A DNA stretch of 64,000 bases from Dromaius novaehollandiae (lineage: Eukaryota > Chordata > Aves > Casuariiformes > Dromaiidae), in contig NC_088098.1 of the NCBI RefSeq assembly GCF_036370855.1, positions 39,311,981 to 39,375,980 on the forward strand. Reading direction: 5' to 3'. Of this stretch, positions 11,545 to 24,425 are shown in pieces. Position numbers and translations under genes: made by a program. Within the stretch, counting starts at the first letter, position 1, and every line of letters starts with the position of its first letter. The notes under the pieces are model-generated. The model saw nothing but the letters and a program-made list of their open reading frames with translations. It had not been told where the DNA came from and did no database searches.

Positions 11545-11650
11545 AGTATTATATAACAGACAGGTAAACTGAAGCCTGAAGAAGTTGAAGAGAAGTGGCC
11601 TCCCCGGAAACACAGCTCAGCAGCCTCCTGCTCAGATAAGCGCCCTCAAC
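11545..11650 (+). mobile_element. MIR-like SINE fossil
   Basis: The stretch reads GTATTATATAACAGACAGG, then TAAACTGAAGCC, GAAGTTGAAGAGAAGTGGCC and ACACAGCTCAGCAG. This keeps the order of the MIR core: TTTTACAGATGAGG, AAACTGAGGC, GAGGTTAAGTAACTTGCCC, CACACAGCTAG. Divergence is high, as expected for an element older than birds. The assignment rests on pattern memory, not on an alignment score. Confidence 0.5.
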
Positions 11651-12049
11651 CTCTGTGGCCGCCCTTCCCTTTGCGGCTGCAATGTGTTTTCAGCAGTCAT
11701 TGCACTGGAGGATGGGAGCGTCAGATGTGAGATCCGCCACCGTCCTCCCATGCCAAGCCGGGGCGCAAGATGTCAAGCCTCCTGCGTCATTCCCCGCCTG
11801 TGGGAATCAAAGCCTGTGCGATTTCCATTGGAATCAAGTGTAACTAGAATTATCAACTTGCAAGAAGTGCTGAGAATCCTACTGAACTACATGTCAGCTA
11901 TAAAGATATCGCTGCTGCATGCTTTAGCTGTTGGGATTTTTTTAGCCATGCTAAACACTGCCAGCCATAAATACATAGGGTCAAGATTTGAGCTAACTTC
12001 TACATACTGGAGAAAGGTCCCCACCTCCACTCCTTTGCCCAGACAGTGA
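11585..12049 (+). other. 154-codon ORF overlapping the MIR fossil, probably not a gene
   Basis: An open plus-strand frame begins inside the MIR-like fossil and continues through a GC-richer patch (11590-11830) into AT-rich sequence. The translation has no recognisable motif and no splice or promoter context. It is listed so that it is not mistaken for a missed gene. Confidence 0.3.
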
Positions 12050-13017
12050 AAGCAGCAACTGGTTGAGGATATATTTTACCACAGAATTTAGCTCAGGATG
12101 CTACATGATTTTTAAAGGAAGCCAAATTCATTAGTCTCACTGCAACTCTTTGAAAACAGATGTGGTAAGAAGCAATACAGAAAATAGAAACTCATAGAGA
12201 AACCCTCAAATGCATTTGAAATTGGAATTTTGAAATAGCTGTCAACAAAGGCCATCTAGCTGAAAGATGTTGTTTTACTTAATACGAACTAGAAATATAG
12301 CAGACAGTTTCAATGGCAGTAAGGTACATTTTCCATCCAGCTTTAACACCAGTCTTCTTCATCTGAGAAATAATTTCAGTCATCTGACTCAGCATTAGAC
12401 AAGCTATTTAGTTTTGTGCATAAGTCAGACGGAGGGCCAAAATCTTTCTCCTATAACCCATAGAAATTGCTGGAGTGACTCCAGGGATGAATTAAATCCC
12501 TTCTGTTTAAAATTTAAGACCTGTTATTTTTCTGGTAGTTCAGGTAATTGCTATAGCTGGAACAAAAGTCTATCTCATTGTGTCTGGGCCCCAGTATTTC
12601 CTGTCATTCTTTCTTCCTACAGCAGAAACATAGGGAACCCCTCAGAGCACACTGAAGGATTAATTCAGCACTAAATCCTTGTCCGACCGAAACTCCTGAG
12701 GGAATTCTTTGCAACCTGTGGTGTATCCAGCCCTTGTTTCCATGCAGGAAAGGCAGGGTAAAGACCGCAACTGGGGGTTGGCTTGAAAAAATCCTGCAGA
12801 TTTCAAGGCAAGGCTGTGAGATCTTTTAAAATCTCTCCTCTAAAGGCTTGCTCTGGGAAGGTGTTTTTAAAAAAGTGATTATTGCCCATGTCCGGTTTGG
12901 CTCAGAGCTGCGCACACAGTTGAACAGATCCCAGTAAGGAAAAACAACTAAGGCAAAGAGCCACCTTCCAAATATGTCCAGGTGAAAGCCCTGTACTGAA
13001 GAGGCTATAAAGGGGCA
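12050..13017. other. Non-coding, nothing recognised
   Basis: Mixed composition with no open frame above 86 codons. Around 12450-12720 some phrases (a GGAGTGACTCC-like word, an AATTCAGCAC-like word) hint at an old decayed interspersed repeat, but I cannot assign one. Confidence 0.5.
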
Positions 13018-13080
13018 TAGAGAGATGATATTAGTCCTGTTTTACAGATGGGGACCTGACACTCAGAGGTGAAATCCCTA
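13018..13080 (+). mobile_element. Short MIR-like fossil
   Basis: GATGATATTAGTCCTG followed by TTTTACAGATGGGGAC and CTGACACTCAGAGGTG matches the MIR core order (TATTATCCCC, TTTTACAGATGAGG, CTGAGGCACAGAGAGG). The similarity fades after about 13080. Confidence is lower than for the 11.5 kb copy because the matching part is shorter. Confidence 0.4.
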
Positions 13081-15946
13081 GGGTGGTGATTTCTGCAAGA
13101 CTGGGAGTTCCCCCAGCCCCGTGAGAAGCCACATGAAGCTGGGTGAAGAAGCCCCAAGGAGTTGTGGTAGGTGTATGAGCCAGACTCCTTGTCCAAGTCC
13201 TGCTGCCACATCTCAGTCGCGTGGCTACACCCATGTAATTCCGAAACTTTTTTGTTCAGGAGAAAACTGATCATTTGTTCACAGAGATGAGATGTTTCTC
13301 AGCTTTCAGTCTTCTTAATTACAATCATTCCTTGAGAAACCAGTGTGAAAAGGCAGGATAAAGAGGTGAATTAACACTGTGCCATGAACAAATTGGCTTG
13401 CTTTTTTGTGATTGTGATGCTTCATGAGTACACACACTCACTGATAAAAGCAAACGCTAACAGACAGTATTTCCTTCCAGTATATATAATACTATCTTGA
13501 ATAAGGGAAGTCCATCACAGTTTTCCCTCTCCCTAAAAGTGTACACGAACACATGCACAAGATTGATGCTCATTCAGGTATGATACATTATACTATAAAC
13601 AAAATGTGCAAGTGAAGTTAATATATCTAAATTATTGCAAATTCAAGTGATAAATGTTAACAGTTCCCTGAATTCCAGCACCTCCACAGCTGCTTATCTG
13701 CATCACATAAATTTTCAGACTTATTGTTACAAATCATTTCAATCTGCAATCATTCCATTAAAATGATTTTAGCCAGATTAATCTTATTTCTTCTTATTAA
13801 ACACATCTTTCATGCAGAGTGTAGAACAATAATCCAGTTGTAATGCTTACTGGCATTGGCTCCTATCAAAGACAAGGGGGGAGAACTGCAGTTAATAACA
13901 GTAACGGAGAGCCTGCTCCTCGGGTGGCAGCGCCTCTGAGGGTTTTCTACCTGTCTGTTGCAGGACTAAAATCAATGAATTGCAAAGCTGCTTGTTTCTT
14001 TATAGTCACTGCAGAGGTACCTCTCAGTCAGCACTAATTAATGGCAATTTTAACATTTATTTAAAAGAATCTCAGTAGCATCTGGATTTATTGGAGAGAA
14101 GGGTGGTCTTCTGAGTCATGGCAACCCATATTATTATAACCAACACAAAACTAGGCTGAATTTTCAATTTATTATTTTCACTTTCATTCATTTTGCTTGT
14201 TCGCTTGCTAGTACATGTTGGAGTATGTGAATTACGATGTTTTGAAGGGCAGGACTTTTGCAATTGTTTCACCTCTTAATGATTTATGGACCAACAGTGG
14301 CTCTAGATTACATATTGAAAAGTACTATAGTTCAGCCTACTATTTCTGAGCTTTGAAAATTCCTTTTCTTGCCCTGAACAGGTGTGACTATGTGCTTCAA
14401 ATAACAGCAATCGTTTTTTCCACTGAAAAGGTGGAATCTGACCTTGCATTGTACAATTATTTTAATTTAAAAAAAAAGTAATTTGAGTGAACAGTGCATA
14501 GAACTTGAGAGTTATCAGACTGACTAAAATTCTTTAGTCAGTGGGACAGTATTTTTGTATGAGATGCATTAGAACCATTTCCCAACAACACTATGTTTCA
14601 ATTTTTCTAACAGAAATCCCAACCAGATAATTGTCCAATGTCCATTCCCAGTCAAGGATAGGTAATTTTTCTGAGACAGAGGGCAAAGTTGTCAGTTAAA
14701 AATTGTGATATTTCGCCTGTGAAAACATGTCCTAAATCAATCATTTCACATAGGCATTCAGATGCTACCCGCTGTTTACAAGCACAGGTTTTAAAATCCA
14801 TGCAAAGACCTTGCAAATATGTTTGCAAATGCCATTCTTGCTGGAGCACACTCTGGAATGGACATGAAGAAATATATCCACACTTTTGTGGAGATGAATC
14901 TGCAAATGAGGACTCAAAATATGCTGTGGGCTGAAGGAATATGAAGAGAGCAAAGATACCACAAAATGTAAAATGTCTGGCCTATTCAAATGAAGATTTC
15001 CTTTTTCTGAGCTCCAGTGTCCTGAGTGAAAAAGCAGCAGCCTTTTTTCTTCTCTGAGCTCTGTTAATGGCCATTTTAATGACTGTCTCCTCAAGTTTAC
15101 AGCCAGCTGTCTAATTATTGAATGTCAATATTTATAAAAGCCCAGCATATACAGTGATAATGACACAATTCAATATTTATGGGTATCACATTTTTCATAA
15201 GTATCAACACTGAGTAATCACCATAACTACTGTCTTGATACTTCTGCTAATTTCAGATCATAATGAACAAGATTTCCTTGAAACATCAAAACCACAGATT
15301 AGTCACCCCTTACCCTTTTGGTGGCTTCAGACACAGAATGTAGGAGCAGTAAGAAAGAACTGTGATTTCTTATTCCTTACAAATCATCACTGAATTGACG
15401 GGATGTGGGATATTTTTAAGATGCTGTGATTGATTTGCAAATGGTAGGGGGCCTGCGAGAGGGAGCAGAGGGGAAGTAGGACTCTGTCTTGCACACAATA
15501 GCTCAGTGATTGGAACAATATTTGGAGAGAGGGAAAAGAGGTCAGCAGAGTATCAGGATCCCTTTGCCTCTCTTAAAATCCTCCTTTTCTCACCAGCAAG
15601 CTCAGAAGTCTCTGCTTTGAAAATTGCTCAAAAACAGAGGCACTACTTGATTTTAGGGCCTGTGAGATTAAGCAGCTGTTGGGAGTAAAGTCCTTGTCCA
15701 AGTCTTAGATGACTCAAATGCATCTACACTGCAGTTTAGGTGGAATTTAGCCAATGGGAATTGGATCCAAAAGCCTGTGAGGATGAGGCAGCACAGACAT
15801 CAGGGAGGGAGGGACCGTACTGGCAAGTATTGTTTCCATGTAGTAAGGGAAAGATTACAAATATGAACATTAGAGAAGCATTCTTGCCTACTGCTGACAT
15901 ATATACTTCCATCTTCAGGTCACAATTATATTTACCACATAATTGC
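13081..15946. other. Non-coding, nothing recognised
   Basis: AT-rich sequence. Short frames only (up to 109 codons at 14765-15094 minus, without motif). No repeat family recognised. Confidence 0.55.
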
Positions 15947-15971
15947 AACCAGAGGAGAAGCTCCTCTGGTT
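15947..15971. other. Perfect 11-bp inverted repeat with a 3-base loop
   Basis: AACCAGAGGAG is followed by AAG and then its exact reverse complement CTCCTCTGGTT. The palindrome is symmetric and could fold as a small hairpin in DNA or RNA. It is too short for a microRNA precursor. No adjacent element explains it. Confidence 0.9.
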
Positions 15972-18900
15972 TTATATCTTATTCAACAGAAAACTCTCTA
16001 CTCTTCCGCTGTTTTCTAATACTAGGCTCCCTCAATAGAAATGATGTCAGTAGCTCATTCCATTTCCTGCAGAGCCTGTTTCCTTAAGACATGTTATAGA
16101 GCAATATTCATTCAGACTAACGAAAGGTGTAAATTAAGTTGAATTAAATTGAAGCAAATTGAGGAAATATTCATTCTGCCTGGGAATGACCACATAGATA
16201 TCTAATGCAGTTTAAATAATGTATCCTAAATGCTTTCCTTTAGGTAATTTGATTACTGTTCCTGACCAGCCCCGTGTAATAATCAGATGTTCTCTACCGT
16301 AGGATTAACCAGACTTGCATTTAAGAGTCTGCTCTAAAGATTGGAAAAAAGATTCCTCTGAATCCGTTGGGCTTTGCATCAGATACCCAGCTTGCAGGAC
16401 TGGCTGAAATGAGCCTGAAGAGTGTAAGAGTAGTCTGCCCTGCTGTAACATCATAACATAACATAACACAGAACATCCATATTATGTCAGTGCAAAGGCT
16501 CATCTGGTCCTGCCTTCTGTCTCCTATAAACATCATTAGCGGATCTTTAGAGAGGAATATAAGAACAAAGGAGAGCAGCGGGGGTACAAAAATAAAGGAG
16601 GGGGAACCATCTCTGTATACTTTCCAAACAATAGGAGGATTCCTGAACTGCAGGTTACATCCAGATGTTCATGTTTAGTAGCCACCAGTGGACCAGTCTT
16701 TCATCAACTCATTTTTCTCTTTCTTAACCTTTTTATACTTTCAGTTCTTGTGGCACCCTGCTGCACTGACTCTTTTAATTAAGCTCTGTGTGAAAAGGCC
16801 TTTTGTTTTGTTTATTTTAAGTGGTTATACTCTAGCAGCGGTATCCATTGTATTCCTTCTCCTCTCCTGGCATCCTGTCCCTAAGAACAGCAGTGACTTC
16901 AGTATTTGAAGTAATAAAGTAAGAGTAGCAGAAATGAAGCTTTCTCTTATCATCATTTACTTGTGTGTGTTAGGGGGGAACAAGCTGATGTGTCCATGAT
17001 TAGTTGCTTGAAGCAAAAAACAAAAACTGAACAAATCTTAAAGCAGAGGAATGTTTTACGGGCCAAGTGCAGTCAGGATTTCAGTACAATATTTGATCAT
17101 CTCGCTTAAACTCCCTCAGTTTGTTCTCTGATATGTAAAATACAAACAGAAATGTGTAGCATAAATGACACTGTGACATTACAATAGTTCATATTTGTAT
17201 AATATTCTGAAGTGTTTTGTTACAGTGTAATGTCTAAATACTTTGGGGTTTCTTTTTTCTTCTGTGAATGGTTTGCTTGCATTGGCACTGTCTTTACTTC
17301 AATTAGTTAAATTACTACAGATTCAAACATATATACATATATATATGTCAAATTCTCATTGAATTTACTCATGAGAAACTGTAAAATAGCAGTTTCCAGC
17401 ATCATTAGATCCTGCGCTTCTCTTCTGATTGTTATTGGCATAAATTATGATGCTTGATTTCCCAGTGGTGCAAGTTTGCTCCTTTGCTTGGTTTCTCTTT
17501 TGTGTAGTAAGATGAAGAACCCATGTGGCTGGAGTAAGCTCATTTTCCTGTTCTAGGGTATGGCAAATGAAAACTGACTTCTGTTGAACAAAACGTACCT
17601 GTGCGTATGGCACATATTGGAAAACTGCATTAGCAGTGTTCTGTGAAACTAGATCTGTGCGGTAGAAGTGTGAAATAGGCCCTGAAATAGAGCGCAAGGG
17701 AAGGGGCACATTTCCCAACGCATATCAAACATTCGTAACGGCTTCCAAGAGCCTTCGCTGAACAATAGCACATGCAGATTTGTTTTGCTGTATATGGCTG
17801 CTCTTGCAGCCATCCACCTGATAGGAAGAATGAGTCAACAGTTAAACAAAATGACCCGTTAAGCAACTGCTTTCGTGAAAAAGAAACTTCTTTTGCTCAG
17901 TAACTTTGAGTAAAGCATGTTGAACACAAGACTAATATATAAAAAGTTATTTAGAAGACTAATAACCTTGGACTTACAGTTTGCTCTCCTTGATTCTCTC
18001 CCCACACCCCATACCCCCCAAAAAACTCCGAACTGTTAGTCACAGTGCATTTTGGTTTCTTACTAACCTCCTTTCTTCCAATAATTCAAAAGAATTTGTG
18101 TGGGCAGTTTATATCTTAATTTAGCAGGCAAGTTGAAATCTCTTTACTGTCACTGGGCATTTACATTGTTTTTAAGCCTTGCATAGTTTAGCCAAAAGGC
18201 ATCATCTTTCAAGTTTTCATTTTAAGTCTTTATTATTGGGAACATGGAAGTGCCGAGATGTTCCCTAGTATGTAGCTCCTCATTATAACAATGAGGCATA
18301 GAGATAGTCTAGAAAAGACTAGTTAGAAAGGTTATCGTCTGAACAAACTAGTTTGATAACGCAGTTCTGAGTCCCAGGCCACTGCCATTTCTATCTAAAC
18401 CTCTGCTTAGAAATACATTATTATGTAACTACTAATTCTGGGCATTGCACAGGGGAAACCAAAGGAAGTCCTGGCACTGCCTGTGCCTGTATAGGTAAGG
18501 TGCAAAGCCAGCAAGATAGCAGTAGGATTGTGATCAGGAGACTTCCCTAATGGGTTACTGGCACAATATGGAGACTACATTAGATATGCACTGCTGACAT
18601 GACAAGGTACTCTCCCAACAGGGACCATGGACTGAAAGAAAACATCGTCAGCCTGAAATCTAAGCTGCCCAGCCGCATACCGGGAGTGTCTACTGTCAGC
18701 CTTCTGCAAAGGCTTTGTGAAGTAAGCTAACATTTAGCATTTATAATAAGGCTTTAAACAAATTCCATGTACAGAATTTACTAAAAGGATATTTGAAGTC
18801 ACTGTACCCTTTACAGCTTTGACTCTGGCCGTTCGGCAGCCACTGCTGCCCAGTAGTACATGTTGCCTATTAGGAACATCATTGGCTAGGACAAGGGTTG

Positions 18901-19740
18901 GCAGCATTGGCTGCTATAGCCCACCTCGACCCCTTCCTTGGAGACTGTCTTCAAAGGGGGCCTATGGCAGCAGAGACCTAGACTGAATGCAACTGGATCA
19001 AATAGGCACAATACAGACAAGGCAAAGTGTATGCATAGGAATAAAACCAATGCCAAAGCAACTGCTTTCCATAGCTCTGTATCCATCTGTCTCTTTCCAT
19101 CACTAACGGATGTACATTTTTCAGGAAATTGCTTAGAACTAGCACAGATTTAGCCCTTCGAAAAGATAACCCCATACCCCAAAGGATGTGAGGGCGTATC
19201 AGTCAAAATACCTCTTAAACTCTTTTCATTATTCATTGAATGTCTAGGAAAACATTTTGAATGGTGTAATTCTATATACCCAACAGGCTGGTGCCAGAGA
19301 TTCCATTAAAATGGTGTAATGACTACCTGAGCTGCCTAATACGCTGGGTGAGCCACAGCCATATATTAACCCTTTTTGATCTACGCGCCAGAGAGAAAAG
19401 ATGTAACTGCATCGAGTCCTAGACTGTCTCTCCTAGACAGTAGGGTGATATCTTTTCCTCAGATGTACAGGGCAAGCTAAAACCTTCACTTACAGTAACT
19501 AGAGCTGAAGACACTGAGAAAACAAAGCCACAGATGCTAACATGAGGACAGGATTTCTGCTGTCATCTGAAAATTAAACAGAGATCTCACTCAAATATCC
19601 CTGTCCTGGACTTTGGTGGAGAAAGGAGGATTCTGCTTTGGTAGTATAAAGAGTCTAGAATTGAGCAAACCAGAGTGAATAAAGGTTCACTTTCGTTGTA
19701 TTTTTAACTCTCTGCTCCTAAATGCCACCTAAGTGCCACG
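15972..19740. other. Non-coding, nothing recognised
   Basis: AT-rich sequence. A short AT-dinucleotide stretch lies near 17329-17348 and a 7-bp stem/5-base loop near 19423-19441. Frames reach 117 codons (17365-17718 minus) but show no known motif. Confidence 0.55.
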
Positions 19741-19905
19741 GTTCAGCTACTGACGGGCCATGCTCTCCAGCTCTCTGGCTGGAGAAGCAGTCACCTCCCC
19801 AGCTTCAGTGTCCACCTCTGGGCTGAGGACTGGCCCCGGGGCCGCTGCTGGCTGCTCCCCCGCTCCTGCTCCCGCTCCCGCCATCCACCAGAAAGCCCCT
19901 GAGCT
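19741..19905. other. GC-rich pocket with Pro/Ala-coding triplet repeat
   Basis: A local GC-rich patch inside AT-rich surroundings contains a short imperfect GCTCCTGCTCCC repeat (near 19850-19880). The 61-codon plus frame across it translates the repeat as alternating Pro and Ala. This is low-complexity sequence and not evidence of a gene. Confidence 0.5.
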
Positions 19906-21840
19906 TCCCTGCAGCATTGGTCACTTTCTCCATTTTCTCAGTTAAAACAAAAATCAGGAATAAAGCAGTTTACTCCTTTCCTTAGCTACTGTTGGGCTGG
20001 ATTCACCCCAGCAGGTCTCTGGACTTGTCCTGTCATGACCACACAGGCAGTCCATTGCACGGAGCATCCGCATACACATAAGATGGAGGAACAAAAAGAG
20101 AGATAGTGACTGTATTTTCTAGGGCTTCTTCTGTCCCAGAAAAGCCAAGCATTTGTTTAAAATGCTACTTTATATGCATCCACGGTCACTTTCATCAGGC
20201 CTGTTAATCCCCCAAAGTAATTTATATTTACTTATTCTTGCGCCTTCCTACAGCCCTGTCATCACAATTACTTTTTAATTTACAAAAATACAAGGAAAAG
20301 GCCTTTGTGTAAATAAAGACAGAGACCTTCCAATTAGGATTTGTCTTTAAAACAGAGAAGTTCCCTGATTTTGCTGTATGTAGCATCCCTATCTTCATTT
20401 GTTTTGGGCTTTATGAAATCTGCTCAATTATTTTTTTCACTTTCTTATGGAAAAAGACCTGTCTCAAAGACACAAAGAGTATGTGTAGATACATCCTAGA
20501 GGAGACTAGCCAATACTCAGGCACCACATGTGCTGCTTAAACATTGAAATTAGTAAAATACCAGTAGTCCAATTGTTCCAGGATTTTTCTTCCAACAGAG
20601 TGTGGTAAAGTCTCTCTGACTGCCATGGAAACAGGCTGGGTAGTGTTGTGAAATGGAATAAGAATTTGATTGTACAAATAATCTGTAGTTAATGTGAATA
20701 TTGCTCATTGCCAAGGCATAAATGTCATACTTCATAAGAAAAAAGTTTCCATCTGATGTTCCTATAATCCTATTTACTGGTTCTATACAATTTCCCCCTG
20801 GTCACATAACATGACTCTTCAGTGTTTCTCACAGGCTGGAAAAATCTTTAATGAACACAATGTAAGAAATAATCCATCACAGGCTGAGGAATGGAGTACA
20901 TGACCTAAATGATCTCTTATTCCTACTAGTTCTTTGTTATATTAAATATGCTTATAATTAGAGGACAAAACCACAATTATTCTGATGTAAAAACATCCAT
21001 GTTAAGTGTTGTAATAGTATAAATAATCTGGTAAAAAGTCATGCCCCAAAATTAAATAATTGTATTGTACAAAATCTGTACATCAGCCAGACCTGGCAAA
21101 CAGCTCTCCATGTGGGAAGCGGTACGGGAGTGTGTCCTGGCCTCAACAAAGTACATTTCTTGGGGCACTTATGTATGATTTCCTGAAATATTAAACAAAA
21201 CAATAATTGTCTTCCTTGCTTAATGAACACAGAGTAAATCCATGAAAAGTATAGCTTCTCATTATTCATAGGACAGTAACTTCTTTCCTTGCCCTCTTCC
21301 AGTCTGAGGCTTGTTTGGTTGTAATTTTAAAAAATCTCTTCCTGGAAAATCATCCTGGCAACAAAAAGAGAGCGGGGCGGGGGGAGAGAGGGAGAAAAAC
21401 AAACAAGTAAGGCAATGACTTGGCTTTCTAAAAGCAAACTGGAATGGAACAAGTAACATTTTAACCCTAGATGTGGTAGTAGTCCTCATGAGTTAGCGTC
21501 GTTATTTTAGTGCTAACTCTCTCTTAAATTTCCCATTTGGAAGGTGTAAGCAACTGCTCCTATTTCACATATTTGCCAGAGAGACGTGTAAGGAAAGGAG
21601 GGAAAGGAGGACCAGTTCAGCCAATGGGAAAAAGCTGGTCATCACCTGGTGCCCTGACTCAAAGACAGAGATGAAACAAGTGGAAACAAATCCATTGTAC
21701 CCCACTTTGCTGCTGTTTTCTGCATGAACGTGGTTGTAATGCAGTTGCCTGCATATTTTTCAGTCAAAAGCAGCGAAAAAAGCCAAGGGAACAATACAGA
21801 CTGTCAAACGCATGTATAAAACATGCTGTTATTGTTCAGG
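19906..21840. other. Non-coding, nothing recognised
   Basis: AT-rich sequence with only short frames. A GC-leaning purine patch lies near 21365-21395. Confidence 0.55.
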
Positions 21841-22045
21841 TTGTCTCTGCGGGGCCCTAGTAGCCGTGTGGCTCGGTGCCTCTGCCCGAGAGCAGTGCCG
21901 GTGCCGTTGTGCAGCTGTGAGCCCCTGGTGCGGTGGGGAGGTGTCCTGGGGCCTGGCTGTCCCAGGCTGCCCGGGTGCTGCCCACTTCGAACCTGCCCCA
22001 GCAAGTGCCCAGAGGGGCTCCTGCTCCCCTCCTTTCTCGACAGGG
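21841..22045. other. Isolated GC-rich, CpG-containing pocket
   Basis: About 200 bp of clearly higher GC and CpG content than both flanks, open in three frames at once (plus 21812-22135, plus 21823-22164, minus 21829-22068). Frames open simultaneously in GC-rich DNA are expected by chance. The pocket may be a small CpG cluster, a decayed insertion or part of an unannotated exon. I see no splice sites or family motif that would decide between these. Confidence 0.45.
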
Positions 22046-24382
22046 GGAAACTGTTGTTTATTTTTCATGATACCTCTCTATCTGGGGTTAGAGAGTCCAC
22101 CATTTGTGATACCGCTGATGTTTCTGTTATACTGAATCCAAGGGTCATTTTTATGCGGCAGTGACCACTCCTCAGACCTTAGATAGTCCTGAGTTTTTAA
22201 TTTTGCTTTACCTGTTTATACACCTGCAACCCCCTGGTGACCTGATGCCTGTTTCCAACAGTGGACCTTTGGCCCGGGTTTCCTGATGCCAGCAGACGCC
22301 TGTGCAGCCTTCGCTGGCTCCGCTCCGTAACGTAGCAGGGCCAGGCAGGCATGAGAGTTTGACTCCTCACCCTTTCTTAATAGGTGTGTTGGTATCTTGA
22401 CATCATTTTCCACTAGTCTGTAGGACTGTGGATAACGTGAGCTGGCTGTTAAGTGTCTAAACAGATACTTCATTGGAAACTGCTTACGTCTATTCCATCT
22501 TAACTATGGCCCACTGCCAGACACAATTTTACCAGCAAAAATTGATTTGCTAAGCTTGCTCATATGTTTACCTGGTGCCATCTTCTAGTAAGACTATCTC
22601 AGGGAAGTGGAAATGACAAACAGGGACCAGTATGCACTTCTTTGCAGAGGACATACACATGCCCATGCCTCTCACTTCTAAGGACAAGTTGCCTTCTGCT
22701 ATCAGTGCTGGGCTTTTTCATTCGATTCAGTTTGTATTTACAGCATAAGTGACACGACTTGGCCTGCTTTAAGTCACTGCTCATGTGAAACTGGTAGAAA
22801 ATACCTCTGGACTTTTTCACATATTTTTTCATTCATTAAATAATTACCAACTCAATAGTTACCAACTCTTTTCAGCATGTTTAACACTTTAAAACTTACA
22901 ACCCTGGTACAAATAAAATATAATGTTGCTCTAGGCAATTTCCTTAAAGAACTGCACACCTCAAAAATTATTTTAATCACATTTCAATAAAGTAGTTTAA
23001 TAATCAAAATATTTTTGGCCTTCATTAAATTTAAGGATTAGATTTAATCTAAAAATCAAGTTAATAACTTTAAAATGGTCTTCCAGGAAGTAAGTCAAAG
23101 CTAGAAGTTAGATGGAAGTTAGAAGAACCTGTGAAGTGAAACTGTTACATGAGAGCTTCCATCAGAGACTACTACAGTCTCTGATACAATATAGCAAATA
23201 AATATATATTTAAAGATTTTAAAATGTGGATTATCAAATCTATAATTGCTATCTTTGATAGAAGTATAGTAAATATTTGTTTAGAAAATATTTAAAGAGG
23301 ATAATATTATGTACCTAGGACAAACTTTGGTGTCACAATACACAGTAGCTTTCATCCACAATCCTTCTTATGTTATTGAATTAGATGCTGGCATTACAAT
23401 ACATATATGAAGCAGAGGTAATACTGAAGTCATTTTGGCAATAAATGAGTCAACATTACCAATATTTTGATCAGATCTTAATGAGAAAGAGGCAATTAAG
23501 CATATTAAGAGTTTATAAATTTTCTTTTTGAAAAGTCATAGGCTATCTTTAAAAAAGATTGACATTGTGTGTCATTAACTTCCAGAGATGTGGTGGAATA
23601 CTGATCCCTCTGAAGTAAAAAAAGTTATATAAAAAACAAGTCAGTGTCAGTGCAGGTTAGGGAAATGTTTAATAGCTGGCTCAACTTCTCATGCAAACGG
23701 CAACGCTGCTGACATTCCCCTGGAAAGGGACCAGCATCCTGGGGTGGAACATGAACTGAGAGCATCCAAGCTGAACTGTGAACGTCCTATTATCTGAAGC
23801 CCACAGACACTCTTAAAAACATGGAAACAACATTTAATGCATGCTCTTCTTCCATATCTACCTTTCATACTTAATAATTTGGAATCAGTAGGAGTTCCAT
23901 GAGGAGGATATCTTTGTGCAGATTTTGGTCCCTGGGCTATTTGTTTTTTGAGCTAAAAAGACTAAAGTGGTTGCAATAGTATAATATACACATCACTTGT
24001 CAAATTTAGATCAAAGCAGCTTTAGTTATGTGAGAACAGAAAATGTCTTAACTTGGCAAACTCCTATTTTTCCTCCAGGGATGCTATACATTTGTCAAAG
24101 AGCAACTTCACAAGACACACTTTCAGCAGCCACCCACTCCTAAAAACATTACAGCCTCCTTCCTTCCTTCCTGGAAAAGATAGAAGAGGATTTTTTTCAG
24201 CCCCTGCCATTCTCACTCTTAAGCAGGGAAGGGGAGTGCACCGTAACACAAGTCCTTCAGCCTCAGCACCACACAGGAGGCTTCCACAGGGCCTCTGTTT
24301 TCCCCTGGCCCAAACTGTGAGATGAGCAAGTGAGACACAAAGAAAAGCAAGTGTCTCCCACTAATTGTTTTGTCACTTTGCA
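22046..24382. other. Non-coding, with a very AT-rich core
   Basis: About 22850-23560 is markedly AT-rich with short poly-A/T and TTAA-type words and no open frame of note. The flanks are ordinary non-coding sequence. Confidence 0.55.
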
Positions 24383-24425
24383 GCATCCTGCGAGCATTAA
24401 ATGTGCTTAAATATTTGCAGGATGC
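24383..24425. other. Stem-loop: 9-bp perfect stem, nested inner stem
   Basis: GCATCCTGC at 24383-24391 is matched by GCAGGATGC at 24417-24425. Inside the loop AGCA and TGCT can pair again around an AT-rich apex. The stem is too short for a typical microRNA precursor and I recognise no known microRNA. Confidence 0.7.

Noticed and set aside
10734..14048. The 12-mer ATTAATGGCAAT occurring at 10734 and 14037, considered as a shared homeodomain-type enhancer word
   Set aside because: Two copies of a 12-mer within 64 kb are expected by chance, and the flanks do not match.
18280..18345. Possible third MIR-like core (CAATGAGGCATAGAGATAG)
   Set aside because: The match is limited to one short word and the neighbouring MIR blocks are not present.
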